DNA of 64,000 bases from Hymenopellis radicata (Eukaryota; Basidiomycota; Agaricomycetes; Agaricales; Physalacriaceae): NCBI GenBank assembly GCA_015501595.1, contig JADNRX010000084.1, positions 62,001-126,000 of the forward strand. Reading direction: 5' to 3'. The position numbers and the translations under genes are program-made. Shown piece after piece: positions 46,665 through 57,559 of this stretch (position 1 is its first letter; the number at the start of each line of letters is the position of its first letter). The notes beneath the pieces are model-generated. The model did not search any database and was not told the DNA's origin. It worked only from the letters and a program-made list of their open reading frames with translations.

Positions 46665-48033
46665 ATGGCTACCAACATCCCCCCGGTATGTCTTCTGTTC
46701 AACACTACTCGTTGAGAATAAGCTATTGACTGTGGCGCAGGTCGAACCTGTTCCAACCGACGCGCAGTCCAGCGGACAGTAAGCCATCGTTGACCTATAT
46801 GTACACTGTTTTAGATCATTAACCTCACTTGCAGTCCTCTCTTTTCCTGTCCGTATGAAAAATGCCAGCTTCCGCCTGATTTCAGAAACCGTGTTCAAGA
46901 CCATATCAAAACCACCCAGTACGCAACAACCATTTCCGTTTTACCCTCCTCCGTCTGATGTCGATTATCAGTGCTCTTGACAAACTCTATCCTTGCCCCG
47001 AGCCCGGGTGTTACAAGGCCTACCTCTCGCCCGTCGATATTCTCCAGCATAGGATAACCCGCCATCCTCGCAACCACATCTGCCCCAGATATCTCTGCCA
47101 GGCGCTTCGTAGTCAAGCGCATCTGGAATACCATGCCCACGAAGACAAGGCCCAGAGAAGATTGAAAAGAAACGCCTCGAAGAATACGGCTAAGCAATGG
47201 ACAGCGTACCAGCCCGTTCAAGATGCCGCTACGAAACCGCGCAGTGAAGGGCACCTAGAAGTCCATGCTCAAGAGTATACGGGCGGGGCTGTGGATGGGA
47301 GGCGGATTGAGTATCAACATGTTCAAGAGCCCGCAACGAAGCCAAAGGTCCCAAAGCCGAAGAAAGCATCGGGCAGGACCGAACACCAGAATCCCGCGCG
47401 AGGCTTCGCTGTGGACGAGTCCGAGTCGATGACGATCTTGGACAGAGATTTCTTTAATCATGCCTCGGCGCGTCATCTCATAGCCATTCACCTCCTCAGA
47501 GGAGCCGAAGCGTGGTCGCATCGGTATCCGATTCTATGGACGCCTTGGACCGAGATTTCTTCAATCATGCGCTCGGAGCGAGTCCAAGGCCATCTTATAG
47601 TCATTCACGTTCCGAGACGGCGAGCAGACACGTAGCCCCTTCGCAGAGAAATGACTCTTCGATATCCGATTCGATGGATGCCTTGGACAGAGGTTTCTTC
47701 GCGCATGTTCTTGCGGATCCGCCGCATTCTGCGCAACCGGCGACGTCGTATAGCACGATGCCGTCGTTGAGTTATGCGTCATCGTCGGCGCAACATCAAT
47801 GGTCAGGTTACGCGCCTGCGCCTTACCAAGGCGCGTCGCAGCCGGCCCATACGACGATGTATGTCGGAGAGATGTATGATACACCTCAATACGAGCCTAC
47901 AAGGTCATCTCATCACTATTCCGGCGCTTACTACGGCCTTGACATGTACCGTTTCTTTACGCATTTGTACAGTGTACTGACCACGAAGTCATTCAATGCA
48001 ATTTCTATGTTATTCTATTCGTTTGTGATCTGA
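46665..48033 (+). CDS. C2H2 zinc-finger protein with internal DRDFF repeats
   Basis: Exons 46665-46685, 46741-46778, 46835-46918 and 46972 onward. The first finger FSCPYEKCQLPP...DHIKTTH and the second YPCPEPGCYKAYLSPVD...HRITRH have C-x4-C spacing before the two histidines. After a Lys-rich linker comes a motif repeated three times: SMTILDRDFFNHA, SMDALDRDFFNHA and SMDALDRGFFAHV (47430-47715). Between repeat 1 and repeat 2 the frame slips near 47474-47490; restoring one base joins HSHSPPQRSRSVVASVSDSM to the second repeat. The end is Tyr/Ser/Pro-rich. It is probably a nuclear DNA- or RNA-binding protein. No known family for the repeated motif. Confidence 0.6.
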
Positions 48034-48368
48034 TACCGGTCTACTCATTACAAGTTTCGAAGGACCTGGCTCTCGAACCCTGCGTGAAGGTTACCTGCAC
48101 AGAATTCGCCACCAAAGGGGGTGAAGTTTCCGGTCAACTGATATCTCGGAATTTACAGTGTACAAACATGTTGATATTACGAAGTACATAACGTATAGCT
48201 AAGCTGACGACAGCAATATAGGGTGATAACACGACAACATAAGAGGAGATGACAACGAACGATAGAGATAAATGCAGACAAAACAATAATGAAAGAAGCA
48301 AGTGGGATGATGGGATATAATGAGTGTTAGCACAGTATGTGTGTGTGGGTGAAGAATTTATGTTTAAG

Positions 48369-49383
48369 TTAAAAATCACTCGGCGTGGTAGTACTGGGGC
48401 ATCTAGGTGGTAGATAATAATCAGAGTCATAGGGATCGGTTGGCATTTCCCCAGGCTCGTAGCCGTTAAGTGAGTTGAACTGGAGAGCAGTAATGTCCTA
48501 AAGGAATCGTTAGGACTCGAAGAAGACAAGATATAAATAAAGGGAACGTACTACTGGGTCCTCGCGGGAACAAACTCGAAGCGAGCGTAGAATTCTGGCT
48601 TTGTCGCATGCTCATTGTAATCTTGGTAAAGGAGGTACGCCGAAGGGACGAGACGGTCATCATCATCACCACTGGCGTATTCCGCAACTCGGAGGTATGG
48701 CAGCCCGTCATAATCAACGGCGAATCATACGTGTACGCGTCGACGGACTGAAGAGCGTCTTCGTCTTCGCCCAAAGAAGCCGAAGTAGAAGGGCGGGAGC
48801 GTCGGTGACGGGAATCACAGACGGGGTATGTACCACCGCCCCATTCTCGTCGAGCATGAAGAGATGGTCATTCTCTGGACTCCAGTCGTGCGAAATCTGA
48901 GGACCGTACTTCCTCGCCTGCGCCACCCACTCCGACCGCGCCCCTTTTTGATATTGGTAGTGAGGAAAGCGCAGGTGAAATAATTCGTCGTCGGCGAGGT
49001 ATACGTCGAAGAATGGCTTTTTCTCTTCGGCGGACAAAGCATTCCATTCCGCGTTATAAGCCTTGGAGAGCTTTTCCTGCTGCCCGCCAAGACCGCGGTC
49101 TTGGGCCGCACGATGCGCACGATAGAGGAGGCTCGCGTTACTGGGGCGGTTGGGAACATAGCCGCCGGGGAGGCGCTCGACTCTGGTGGGCGCGTCAGCA
49201 GGCTGTATTTTAACGCAGGCGATAGGCGGCGACGCCGAAGGGGTGGTTTGGGTTGGGAAGTTAGACTTCCTGGCTCTGCGGAAGACCTAACGGTGGTCGT
49301 AGGCGACGTCGAGGCTGGGCTCGTAGGATGGGTTATTGAGGACGCAGGCGCTGCCGGGCCCTAGATCTAATTGCTCCAGGCAT
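48369..49383 (-). CDS. HMG-box protein (frame broken in two places)
   Basis: The HMG box is in exon 49202-48834: RVERLPGGYVPNRPSNASLL, then LYRAHRAAQDRGLGG, KLSKAYNAEWNALSAEEKK and FFDVYLADDELFHLRFPHYQ, with the helix-2 Trp and helix-3 pattern of the fold. Downstream exons 48747-48555 and 48497-48369 add SVDAYTYDSPLI, LPYLRVAEYASGDDDD and the end GEMPTDPYDSDYYLPPRC. The first ATG after a TATA box is 49383 (MPGAIRSR); the exon continues as PAAPASSITHPTSPASTS after restoring one G at 49359-49361. A second single-base loss seems to lie at 48704-48706. It should bind DNA; its role is unknown. It does not look like a mating-type gene. Confidence 0.62.
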
Positions 49384-49495
49384 AATCGTGAAGTTGTTTG
49401 TTTAAGTGAAAGCGCAACACAGCTGCGGCAGTCGAAATGAAGGATGTGTATGGTGGAAGAGAGAGTGAAAGACTCAGTCAATGCGTGGTGAGAGA

Positions 49496-49502
49496 TTTTA
49501 TA
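49496..49502 (-). promoter_or_regulatory. TATA box of the HMG-box gene
   Basis: TATAAAA on the minus strand, about 115 nt upstream of the first ATG at 49383. It supports transcription into the HMG gene. Confidence 0.5.
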
Positions 49503-49656
49503 GCGCCGCCAGAGATATCTCCCTTTGGTCCACCGAGGAAATGGTGATCAAAGTTATAAGCCATTGTCGACCCAATTGGGCATTGAGCCGAGGCATTGTT
49601 AGCCATACTACGCAGGGCTTGCCTTGTGGACAGCGCGAGGTGATATTAAGGAGGAA

Positions 49657-50178
49657 TTTCAAATTGGACAGTGGACCATTATAAGACCAGTGAAAGTGTG
49701 GCGTACAGTTGCGAATCCGGGGCCGTGCCATAGGTGGTCGACGCAGAAGCAAGCAAAGTAGCTGTAAGCTAGTTTCGATTAGAAGAGGTATTATTCGTCC
49801 AGAGCACCCAGAGTCTCGACGAAGACTGCTCTTAAAAGTGTCCCTGAATTGCAGCATCGCTTTGAGCAGCTACACGACCCCAGGGCCGCAAGGAGGCTTT
49901 CGTTTTTATGCGAATTTCTTCCTGGCACTAGTTGGTGCTTTCAAGAAGACTCTCCTGTCGAAATTGAAAGATAGACCCAAGACGTGTTACACATTACGCG
50001 TTTTATCGTTGCAGTAGGAGCCTCCTCGGCCGTCAATCGGTATTCCAGCCATGTCCACATCAGATTTCGTAAGCCACTGCGCACTCTAAATATCGTCGAG
50101 GCCGCCCAAGCCATATGCGTGAATGCCCAGGTGATAGTGTCGGGACAAGTCCCATTATGGTAATGCAGTGCTTCGCAT
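49657..50178 (+). repeat. Dispersed repeat, copy B
   Basis: Diverged partner of 45059-45523, same orientation, slightly longer because of small insertions. Shared blocks include GGTATTATTCGTCCAGAGCA, AAGGAGGCTTTCGTTTTTAT and CTCCTGTCGAAATTGAAAG. The copies bracket the three small genes at 45.8-49.4 kb. Confidence 0.85.
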
Positions 50179-50814
50179 TATACAGCCTATGGAATTGAGA
50201 ACAATGTGTCGCCGACTTGTCCGTTGTACCGTTACATTCACCCCATAAGACCCTAATCATACATGATCCCCTCTTATTACAAGCACTCCGTTCATACAAG
50301 ACCACGTCTAATTAGAGGGCTGAGCAACAAGTTGTACATAATTCCGCCATTCAGGAAATACCTTGAGGTGCCATGTATGATCTCACCCGTACTTTACTCG
50401 CGGTACTCCCGCCTCGTCTCCATATCGGGAGGGCGTCTGGCTTCGCCATCTATCGCGAAGAAGACTGCCAATTTCGTTTTTCTCGATCATGATCGAGAAT
50501 TGGTATTTGGAAGTTTGGGGGGGAGAAAAGGGCGAAATTGAGGTCGAAATTGGGAGGAAAGAACAGGCAACGCACCCAAGGCGAAGATATTGCTCTGGAG
50601 GAAAGTCTCCAGCTCGGACAAGGATGAGCCCGGCGTGATGAGTGTATAAGGCTCTGTCGCCGCGCGCGCTGAAGAGGAGGAATCACCGAGTAAGCCCAGA
50701 GGCGTCAAGTAAGGCGAGTGCGAGAAAGCACGTTTCGTTTCAGGTGGTCATAACGCGACGATGGTCAGAATGTTTGGCAATGTCGGGCAGAGTCAACGTT
50801 GATGTTCCACCATC

Positions 50815-52495
50815 ATGTCGACAGCGACGGCCTCATTCGGGTCTGCGCTGCCTCTGATAGCGCTCCAGCTCGGTTCTCGTGTGTTCTCTTTCGTCCTTAA
50901 CCAGGCGCTCCTGCGGATCGCCACGCCAAGTGCATTCGGTACAGCCACAATCCAATTTGAGCTGCTCTTGAACACCATCCTCTTTCTTAGCAGGGAGGGC
51001 GTCCGGACTGCTTTCTTACGCGTCAATGCACCGGAAATCCAGCATGCTAATGTCGCTTTCATTCCCTTTCTATTGGGGTGCCCGATTGCGATGACGACCT
51101 CGTATCTCTATGTCGCGTATGCTGGCGAAGAGACGAGCATTCAACCATACTTCCGTGAAGCGGTACTACTGTATGTGGTCGGTGCTTTGATCGAGCTCAT
51201 GAAGGAGCCTATGCATAACGCGTAAGTTAAACCATATTCAATTACACCAGGATACTGACACGTAGACGTGATAGCATCATGGCTGGATTGCAAACCAAAA
51301 TACGGTTACGCGCCGAAGGAGCTGCTGTCATTGGAAAATCCATCCTGACATTCCTTGTCATGTTCTACGATCCCCACAAAGACGATCCTCGAAAACATCG
51401 CGCTCTCGTAGCATTCGCCTTGGGACAGGTCTTTTACTCCATCTGCGTTCTCGTCATCTACGTTTATCACTTTGGCATCTCCAGCCTCGTACCTAGATTC
51501 CCAAAATCCAATGCCAAGTACTCTTCCTTCCTCGATATCTCCGACACCGTCTGATGAATCTTTCTACAGAGGAAAATACCCACCTTTCTTCGACCCTCAG
51601 CTTTTGAAGCTTTCCGCAACAGTAACCTCCCAGTCGCTCGTCAAACACTTCCTGACCGAAGGCGACAAATTCATCCTATCCTGGTTTAGTCCGTTGGAAG
51701 ACCAAGGCGGATATGCCATCGCGCTCAACTACGGCTCCCTCGTTGCGCGCATCCTTCTCCAGCCCCTCGAAGAGACATCCCGCTCGCTCTTCTCCCAACT
51801 GCTCTCCAAGAACGACCTTGTTACCGCCGCCACTCGTCTCGCCTCACTTCTCGCCATCCAGATCCCCATTTCCCTCCTCTTACCGACTTTCGGTCCCCTT
51901 ACATCGGGCTGGCATCACAGATTCTTTTACCCCGAAATACCTAGCTACAAGTGCACCCCGCCTGCTCTCTGCTTGGCTGTGGTACATCCCATTCTTGGCG
52001 CTGAACGGCCAGCTCGAGGCGTTCCTAGCAAGTGCCGCCGACACGAGCGAGCTAAACGGGCAGAGTACATGGATGGCGATCTTCTCAGTCCTCTACACGG
52101 GCTCCGCAATCCTGGCGTACAAGCTCCAACTTGGCGATACGTCGCTGGTTTACGCGAATGTGCTCAACTTGGGGGCGCGGATTGTGTATGCAGCGGTTTG
52201 GATATCCGAGTATTTCCGACGGAGAGGAGGGGCGGGAGAGCAGGTGTTCAGGTGGAAGATTGTTCTTCCAAGTTTGAGAATGTGCTGTTCATTGATGGTT
52301 TGTGGATTGATGGTCCGTGGTGCGGAGAGGCAGCTAGACATTCGAGATGCCATTGCTCGAGGAGGACGGTCTGTGTTACTTTCTAGAGGAGCTATGATCC
52401 ACGTTGGGATCGGTGCTGTCTTGGGTTTAGTAACGTTATGGCACATCACGAAGGCAGCTCGCTTGAGTTTGTCGATTAGATCCAAGGTTGAATGA
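50815..52495 (+). CDS. RFT1: RFT1, dolichol-linked oligosaccharide flippase/assembly factor
   Basis: Exons 50815-51221, 51266-51517 and 51570-52495. A polytopic membrane protein starting MSTATASFGSALPLIALQLG. Family landmarks: QLGSRVFSFVLNQALLR, IMAGLQTKIRLRAEG, TSQSLVKHFLTEGDKFILSW, PLEDQGGYAIALNYGSLVAR and LNGQLEAFLASA. RFT1 acts in the ER membrane on the Man5GlcNAc2-dolichol intermediate of N-glycosylation and is normally essential. In exon 3 the frame is lost between 51893 and 51944: restoring one C (run 51895-51898) and one A (run 51935-51937) yields FGPPYIGLASQILLPRKYLA in line with the family, while removing this exact 52-nt GT...AG segment also restores frame. See findings. Confidence 0.85.
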
Positions 52496-52799
52496 CATCG
52501 TACGGCATCCCAAACACATTCAGCAGACAATATTGCAGTTTACAGTAATTGAGATGACAGTGTTATCCTTGTTCCGTTCCTGACGATGAAAACCGGATGG
52601 GCTGTTGTTTGTTAGCACAATCGGCGAGATAGGTATGTCTTCATGGCGTGTTCCAGGACAGACAGATGTCCTATTTTTCTTGGTGCAGCTGCCGATATCA
52701 TTCGCGCGGAAATTTGAACTCGGATTGGGAGGATTCAAGTGTTCCAGGAAACTTCAGCAATTCAGCACGTAGAATTTTTCAAGTTGTGCAAATTCACAT

Positions 52800-52925
52800 G
52801 TCCTGTCTACGTTCAAGCAAAAGGCATTCAACTGGAAAGGTTGCTTCCTCGTCTGTTCCTCATAATACTCCTTCAGCATTCACGTCGACATATTGAGTAC
52901 TGTGCTCGGGACTAACAGACGACTT
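52800..52925 (-). pseudogene. Relic of an intradiol dioxygenase 3' end
   Basis: This stretch matches the last coding part of the dioxygenase gene at 53186-53290 with heavy divergence: both carry a GTTCAAGC(A/G)AAAG block, CTCCTCATA(A/G)TACTCC and GTCG(A/G)CATA(T/C)TGAGT in the same order and spacing. The frame is broken. It is likely the remnant of an old tandem duplicate lying directly downstream of the living gene. Confidence 0.65.
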
Positions 52926-53185
52926 GAGCCTCGATCTCAGCGAGATAGCGCAAACAGGTCTGGCGACTTCTACGGAAGGGGAGCGAACGATGACGCTCAC
53001 CGTAGGAGTGAGCCCAAATTCGGATGTCCTAATCTTCTCCCTGCGCTATCATTTGTGGCGAATCTGAAGCGAATGACGCAGTTGATTTGTATTTTACTGT
53101 TTTGTGAGCATTATTAGAGTAGTAAGCAGTTAGAGTAATTGTCCCAATTCTAACCAAAGTCCAATGTGACAAGCACAGGACTCGT

Positions 53186-54733
53186 TCAAGCGAAAGCATC
53201 CGCAGAGGCAGCAGGAAGCATTCCCTCCTCATAGTACTCCTCAGCATCAAAGTCGGCATACTGAGTGCTGAGCTCGAGGCTAGCGTACGACCTGTACCAT
53301 GACTGTGAGACCAGAATCCCAGTCGAATGACGAAAAATGACATACATGTTAAGTCCAACGGAGATACTTCCGATGAGACCGTCAGTAATCTCGTCGCCGA
53401 CCCAAGTGATGTCCATATCGGCGTTGTAGCCAGTAGCAGATTCTATGGAGAAGTGTAAGTCGGCGAGGTGTTAAAGCGACGGCAGTTAACCTACGATAAG
53501 GGTACCACTGGTCAGCATCATTGGTGACGGCGTCGGACCAGTCAATGGAGTTCGAGGAATAAGGGTAGGTCACGGCGATAGCCTCAAGTGTCTCATTGTC
53601 GAAGAAGAATTGACCAGTGCTGTAAGTAGTACAATGTCAGAGCATGCTAAAGGATGCCAGGAATCAAGACTTACTGGACAGCGCTGCCCGTGGCGATGAA
53701 GGTACCGTTTTCAGCGATGTATCCTTCGGGGTAGGCCTTGATGTGATAATGCTGAGCACGACCAGAGTCTAGAAACTCGTAAATGTACTGTTCAAAAGAA
53801 AGAAAATTCAACTTACACCATCCGGGAACGATAGAATAAACAGTAATATGACCATCCTCACTAAGACGAAGAAATCAACACCACAATCCTTTCAATGGGC
53901 TGGAGAACTTACTCAGACTGATACACACCACGAAGGAAAGTGCTGTTGTCGTCCATATCGGTATTGAGCTGAGAAGCGGCACTCTCAGCGTCGGCGCCAG
54001 AGTAAACACCGTAGCTGGTCGTAGCAGACGAATCTGCAGACTGAGTCGGCATCCCTCCGCCGCTCGGCATCGAGGACATGTTACCGCCGCCCATGCCAGA
54101 GCCACTTGAAATGGAGGACTACGATATGCTCGAATTAGCTATTTTCGATACGGAAAGACATAAGAAGACGTACGCCAGTCTCGGCGATGTATCCAGCGTA
54201 AAAGCCGGTGGCGTTGGCGTGCCATGAGTCCACCCAGACCTGGACGGGCTCACATGTCGCAACGTCGAAGAAATCAATCTGAATAGCAGCTCGGTAACAG
54301 GTATTTCAATGTTAGAACAAGTACTTACGTTGACTTCCAGAGGAACCCCAGCTTGGTTCTCAGTGATATTCTGGCGAACAATCTCTGCGCTGAAGGAATA
54401 GCCCCCTTGAGCACATCACAAAAGTCTACACGCCAAAACGATCTCACAGAATATGATACGGTCCCTGGGTAACCTCCGGGGTTACAGTACAGGTAGAATC
54501 ATTGCTCGAAGACTGCCTCGGCATAACCCCGTCTCGACGCGCCAAAGCGCGCTCCGTGACCTGTAAAGAGCGTTTCCTCCTGCGAGCAGCGAGGACATCC
54601 CACAGCGCGTCTCCAGATCCTCCCGGACCGCGAGATTGTCGCGCTTGTAATTCGCCGGGGCGTGGCCCGCGTGGGCGCTGACCGACGACACAGCAGACGC
54701 GGCGAGTAAGAGAACGGAGAGTGCTGCAACCAT
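53186..54733 (-). CDS. Secreted intradiol ring-cleavage dioxygenase
   Basis: About nine exons; examples are 54733-54448, 54389-54329 and 54278-54174. A signal peptide is clear (MVAALSVLLLAASAVSSVSA), followed by a dibasic-rich prosegment and the catalytic domain: CTVTPEVTQGPYHILAE with the first iron-ligand tyrosine, VDIDFFDVATCEPVQVW-type core (here VNIDFFDVATCEPVQV), SIVPGWYSGRAQHYHIKAY with the second Tyr and the His ligands, and HTGQFFFDNE. Enzymes of this group use Fe(III) and O2 to cleave catechols, here probably outside the cell on lignin-type aromatics. A Gly/Met/Ser-rich insert interrupts the domain. In exon 1, one base appears missing near 54611-54614 between NLAVREDLE and DALWDVLAARRRKR. 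Confidence 0.8.
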
Positions 54734-54792
54734 GATTTGAGAGAGAAAGAGAGAGTATGTGAATGTGGAAGAGTAGAACTGTTTACCTCAAA

Positions 54793-54799
54793 TTATATA
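54793..54799 (-). promoter_or_regulatory. TATA box of the dioxygenase gene
   Basis: TATATAA on the minus strand about 60 nt upstream of the ATG at 54733. Confidence 0.55.
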
Positions 54800-55452
54800 C
54801 GAGCCCATGCAACTGCGCAGTGCGAGTTACCGGGCGGCAAGTCAACAGATAGTCGGGTCGCTACATACGTCAGTGATCATCCAATGTAGACCAATGAGAG
54901 TGCCCACATTGTAGTTGATTTGAAATGTACCGCCGCGGACAATCGCTGACAGTAGGTGGATCGACGTGAAGATCATCCTAAGCTGTCGCGCTGCCGACGC
55001 TGCGTGACTTATCAAATAGATCGTTGAAGCTGTCGTCATTTTGAAGCGCGAACGAACTCCAGCTCAAAGAGAATATGCTGCAGCATCGAGTTCAGCTCAC
55101 ATATGCAAAACAAGTCATGCATACCCCGTAACCACGCGCAGTGGATACCTAACCGCATGACTACTATTGGCTCTGCGCAGCCCATCGTTTCTTCGACTGT
55201 GCCAAAGGCGCAGTATACGCGTCCTGATCTCTCGGAGTCGTATAGCCTTTGAAGATAGCGCAGTCACTAGTACCACGTAAACCGCGAACAGTCGCACGAA
55301 CCTCGCGACACGACGATGGGACATTAATAGACGCGTTAATTCGGACATGCAGTATACGCGTAAGATATATCTATGTATGGGTCATAAATGAGGACGAAAC
55401 CTCAATGTAACAAATTCCGTACGACGTTAAACTTCACCAACAAATCCCAACA

Positions 55453-57559
55453 TTAACATTCCGCAAAAAGATTTCCGCTACTGGTGCCACCCTGAGGGTA
55501 ATACCAGAACGAGAACGCCTGATGAACATCAGCAAAGAATTCCGATATAATACTAACCCAACCTACGATTAGAACATAGGAGCCAAAGAGAAGGACGCCG
55601 CTCATGTAGTGAGTTCGCCCGTCCTCTGTAGCGAAACGAACCAGAAGGACGGAAAGGAAGAGAGTGACTACTTCCAGGGGGTCGAATCTGGGTGGGATGA
55701 TTAGTTGACTTCCTGTCACATATCGCGCAGACATACAAAAGGGACAAAGGCTTTCCAATCATCCAACCAATGAGGACAAGCAGAGGAATCACAAAGAGAG
55801 CAATCTATGAGAGAGTAAGAATCGCGCGAGACTTGAAGAACGAAGGGCATACCTGGATACACGAGCCAACAGAGACCGCAAGAGCAAGATCGACCTTATT
55901 CCTGTACGCGACGAAGACAGCGGTGACATGTTCGGCGGCGTTTCCAACACTGTGAAGATGTCAGTAACGTCGAAGACGGGGGAAAGTCGGAACGGAACGT
56001 ACATGGCAAGAAGGATGAGACCAAGCCACTCAGTGCTCACGGCACCCGTCTATAGAAGGAGGGAGTGAGACCATGCCATTGATCTAGTTGTGCGTCACTG
56101 ACCTGGCCAATGCCTTCCAAAGAGTCCGTCAAGGCTTCGGCAGTGACGTCTACGAATTGTTAACTCAAGTCAAAGAAAATAGACTGGGACCACTAACAAG
56201 TCAGCCCGGTCGACGCTATGAGTAGGCAGATAGCAACGGTAAGATTCATTTCCGGAGTCTCCTTCTCCTCATCATCGCTATCAGAACCATTGGGTCTGCG
56301 AATGGCAGCCTCAATATCGCGACGGGCAGCAGTTTGCATGGTCAGGCGTTGAGCTGCATTCTTAGCGCTATGAAGGATTGTAAGCCTTGATTGGACTGCC
56401 GAATAATGGTGCGTACCGAAGTTCATTTTGCTTCTCAAGCACACGAGTTGGGGCCAGCGCCAGCGGAGGTCGTGCTTGCGTGCCCCATCCAAGAGCTGCA
56501 GCGCTGCCGAATGGAACAGTGCTATGCCTCCGGATGGGCGAATCGGGGCTTCAGGCTCCAATGCTACAGGTGCGGGCGATGTTGGACGGGAGTGACCAGA
56601 TGCTACAGAGGACCTTTCGGAATCAAGGAGTACATCATTTTCCGGGTTATAGAGATGAGAGTGGCTATAGAGTTGAAACACCATGTAACTCATGTAAATG
56701 AAGATGAGAATGAGTGCGCTTCCTCGAGACATCTCTAGAATGATACCACGTTCCTCGTCCTCTCCGGAAGCCTGTTCGATCGCGAAGGCAAAGACGGATG
56801 GCAGGACGAGGGCGATGACAGCGAGTGTAAGTAAAGATGTATTTAGTTGTGCCGCACTCTGCTGGAATTCCTGCTCCGAAAAGCGTATACCACCGACGAG
56901 GAAAGCCATGCCAGTGACAAGGAGTAGATTCGAAAGTAGCCCCCCTGTGAATATGTTAGATGAATTCCGCAAACGCCACAAAACGTACCAATAATGAAGC
57001 CTGTACAACGCGAATTTCGCATTTGACCAAGAGGAGAATGGCGATGATGAACTCTGTGGCATTTCCTAGCGAGGCATTGATGAGACCTCCGAGCGCGTCT
57101 CCGGTGTACAAAGCAATAGTTTCCGTCCCATGTCCGAGCATTCCAGCGAGAGGCACAACACCTAGGAGTGCCATGGCAAATACAGCCTTAGAGGTAGTTA
57201 GAAGATTGGATACCAATAAAAACAGGAACGTACCCCATCTGTTTGATGAGTGTAATGGAGGGCCCAGGCGATAGGGTTGAACACGAGAAGGACATTGACC
57301 CAGCTATAGGTGGCTGCCGACTTCAGACTCTGTAGATATCCGGGAGCAGGACCTCTACTGCTCGCGGGCCTCAGAAAGAGGGACCTCGTCAATTTCCTGG
57401 AAAATGGAGGCGGGCGGAGACCTTCTGCGGAGTAGCAGTCGAGTCGAAAGTGGCATTTCTGGTGTGTGTCCGTTCCAGAGAATGACGGTCAAGGGGTTCA
57501 GGAGACGAAGACACGAAGTTTACGTGATTTTCTGCCTTTTCATTGTCATTAGCGGCCAT
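55453..57559 (-). CDS. VCX1: Vacuolar Ca2+/H+ exchanger (CAX/VCX1 type)
   Basis: Multi-exon gene starting [15 protein letters not shown]. Two alpha-repeat signatures of cation exchangers are present: [19 protein letters not shown] in the first half and [19 protein letters not shown] in the second. Other family blocks are [58 protein letters not shown] and the end [10 protein letters not shown]. It should pump cytosolic Ca2+ into the vacuole using the proton gradient. A Ser/Pro/Arg-rich cytoplasmic loop separates the halves. Frame slips by one base near 57393-57397 (before [10 protein letters not shown]) and in the loop near 56500-56550 (before [10 protein letters not shown]). A 39-nt stretch near the 3' end is an optional in-frame intron. 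Confidence 0.85.

Noticed and set aside
48834..49202. HMG box as a mating-type gene
   Set aside because: Agaricomycete mating type is set by homeodomain and pheromone/receptor genes, none of which is seen nearby, and the box is not close to MAT HMG sequences I know.
45059..50178. Direct repeats read as the two LTRs of a retrotransposon
   Set aside because: No TG...CA ends, no primer-binding site or polypurine tract, no reverse transcriptase or integrase between them, and the interior genes have introns and their own promoters.
50480..50497. Perfect palindrome TCTCGATCATGATCGAGA
   Set aside because: An isolated 18-bp palindrome upstream of RFT1; a half-match occurs at 25773. Too little to call a regulatory site.
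51513..51570. A one-base frameshift in RFT1 before KYPPFFDPQ
   Set aside because: A 52-nt intron (GTACTC donor, CTGAT branch motif, TTTCTACAG acceptor) joins the frames cleanly and gives NAKGKYPPFF as expected for the family.
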